A DNA stretch of 15,108 nt. It comes from Hemicentrotus pulcherrimus (lineage: Eukaryota > Echinodermata > Echinoidea > Camarodonta > Strongylocentrotidae). Of this stretch, positions 14,915 through 15,108 are shown piece by piece (position 1 is the stretch's first letter; each line of letters begins with the position of its first letter). Both the position numbers and the translations under genes were made by a program. Location of the stretch: the NCBI GenBank assembly GCA_003118195.1, contig BEXV01004895.1:1-15108 (forward strand). Direction: 5' to 3'. The notes under the pieces are model-generated. The model searched no databases. It had not been told where the DNA came from and was given only the letters and a program-made list of their open reading frames with translations.

Positions 14915-15108
14915 GGGGGTGTCTCACAAAGATCCTAAGTTGAACTTAACTCTAAGTGTGACTTAAAAGTTACGGAGAGCCATTTGTAGCCTTAATTCAA
15001 ATATATTAAAAAGTGGAAAAACAAGTATTTTAGACTTATCATAAATTCCACAGAAAGAACAGGAAATCTCCCATGATAATAGAAAATATGAATGATTTGA
15101 ATCAACAT
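14915..15108. mobile_element. MITE-like element, copy 2, cut by the window end
   Basis: Begins GGGGGTGTCTCACAAAGATC and follows copy 1 in the same orientation through ACTTAACTCTAAGT, GAGAGCCATTTG, AAATATATTAAAAAG, AAGTATTTTAGACTT, TAATAGAAAAT and ATGATTTGAATCAACAT at the last base. The right half lies outside the window. Confidence 0.8.

Overview
This window looks like nuclear DNA of an animal. It is AT-rich, and coding blocks of 90 to 280 bases are separated by introns with GT..AG borders, pyrimidine tracts and consistent phases. There are also microsatellites, short inverted-repeat elements and a tRNA-derived SINE. The only gene I can identify with confidence is an alpha-2,8-sialyltransferase (ST8Sia family, CAZy GT29) on the + strand. 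Sialyltransferases of this type, this intron density and this repeat load suggest a deuterostome invertebrate, perhaps an echinoderm. The taxon is inference; the protein family is read from the sequence.

Layout. 1-2337 is 5' flank with CpG-bearing islands, a hairpin at 210-299, a 57-base foldback flanked by an 8-base direct repeat (1453-1526), a CT microsatellite and a perfect CRE octamer. 2338-2674 holds two exon-like blocks with good splice signals that could be upstream (5'UTR) exons. 3361-9309 is the sialyltransferase in seven exons: 3361-3612, 4287-4568, 5140-5284, 6475-6587, 7191-7283, 7731-7978 and 9089-9309+. Every junction keeps frame, giving 416 codons: a type II signal anchor, a glycosylated stem, sialylmotif L, sialylmotif S, motif III and motif VS. 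Introns carry a LINE-like 3' end (4573-4810), a SINE (about 6230-6363) and two exon-like blocks that would keep frame if spliced in. From 9310 onward there is 3'UTR and then gene-poor repeat DNA: a mariner-like MITE (10216-10551), a degenerate tandem repeat with a period near 340 bases (10776-11290, part again at 12471), a second MITE family present twice (13090-13397 and 14915 to the window end), and a polypurine tract (14577-14669).

The most important observation is an in-frame TAA at 9094-9096, codon 346 of 416, inside sialylmotif S. Everything else in the gene looks intact. Translation ending there would lose the second half of motif S, motif III, motif VS and the partner cysteines of both expected disulfides. 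The allele may be a nonsense variant or young pseudogene, a sequence error, or a gene that bypasses the stop through a second acceptor 9 bases downstream (9096-9097 AG) or by readthrough. No RNA genes, CRISPR arrays, viral genes or prokaryotic operons were seen.
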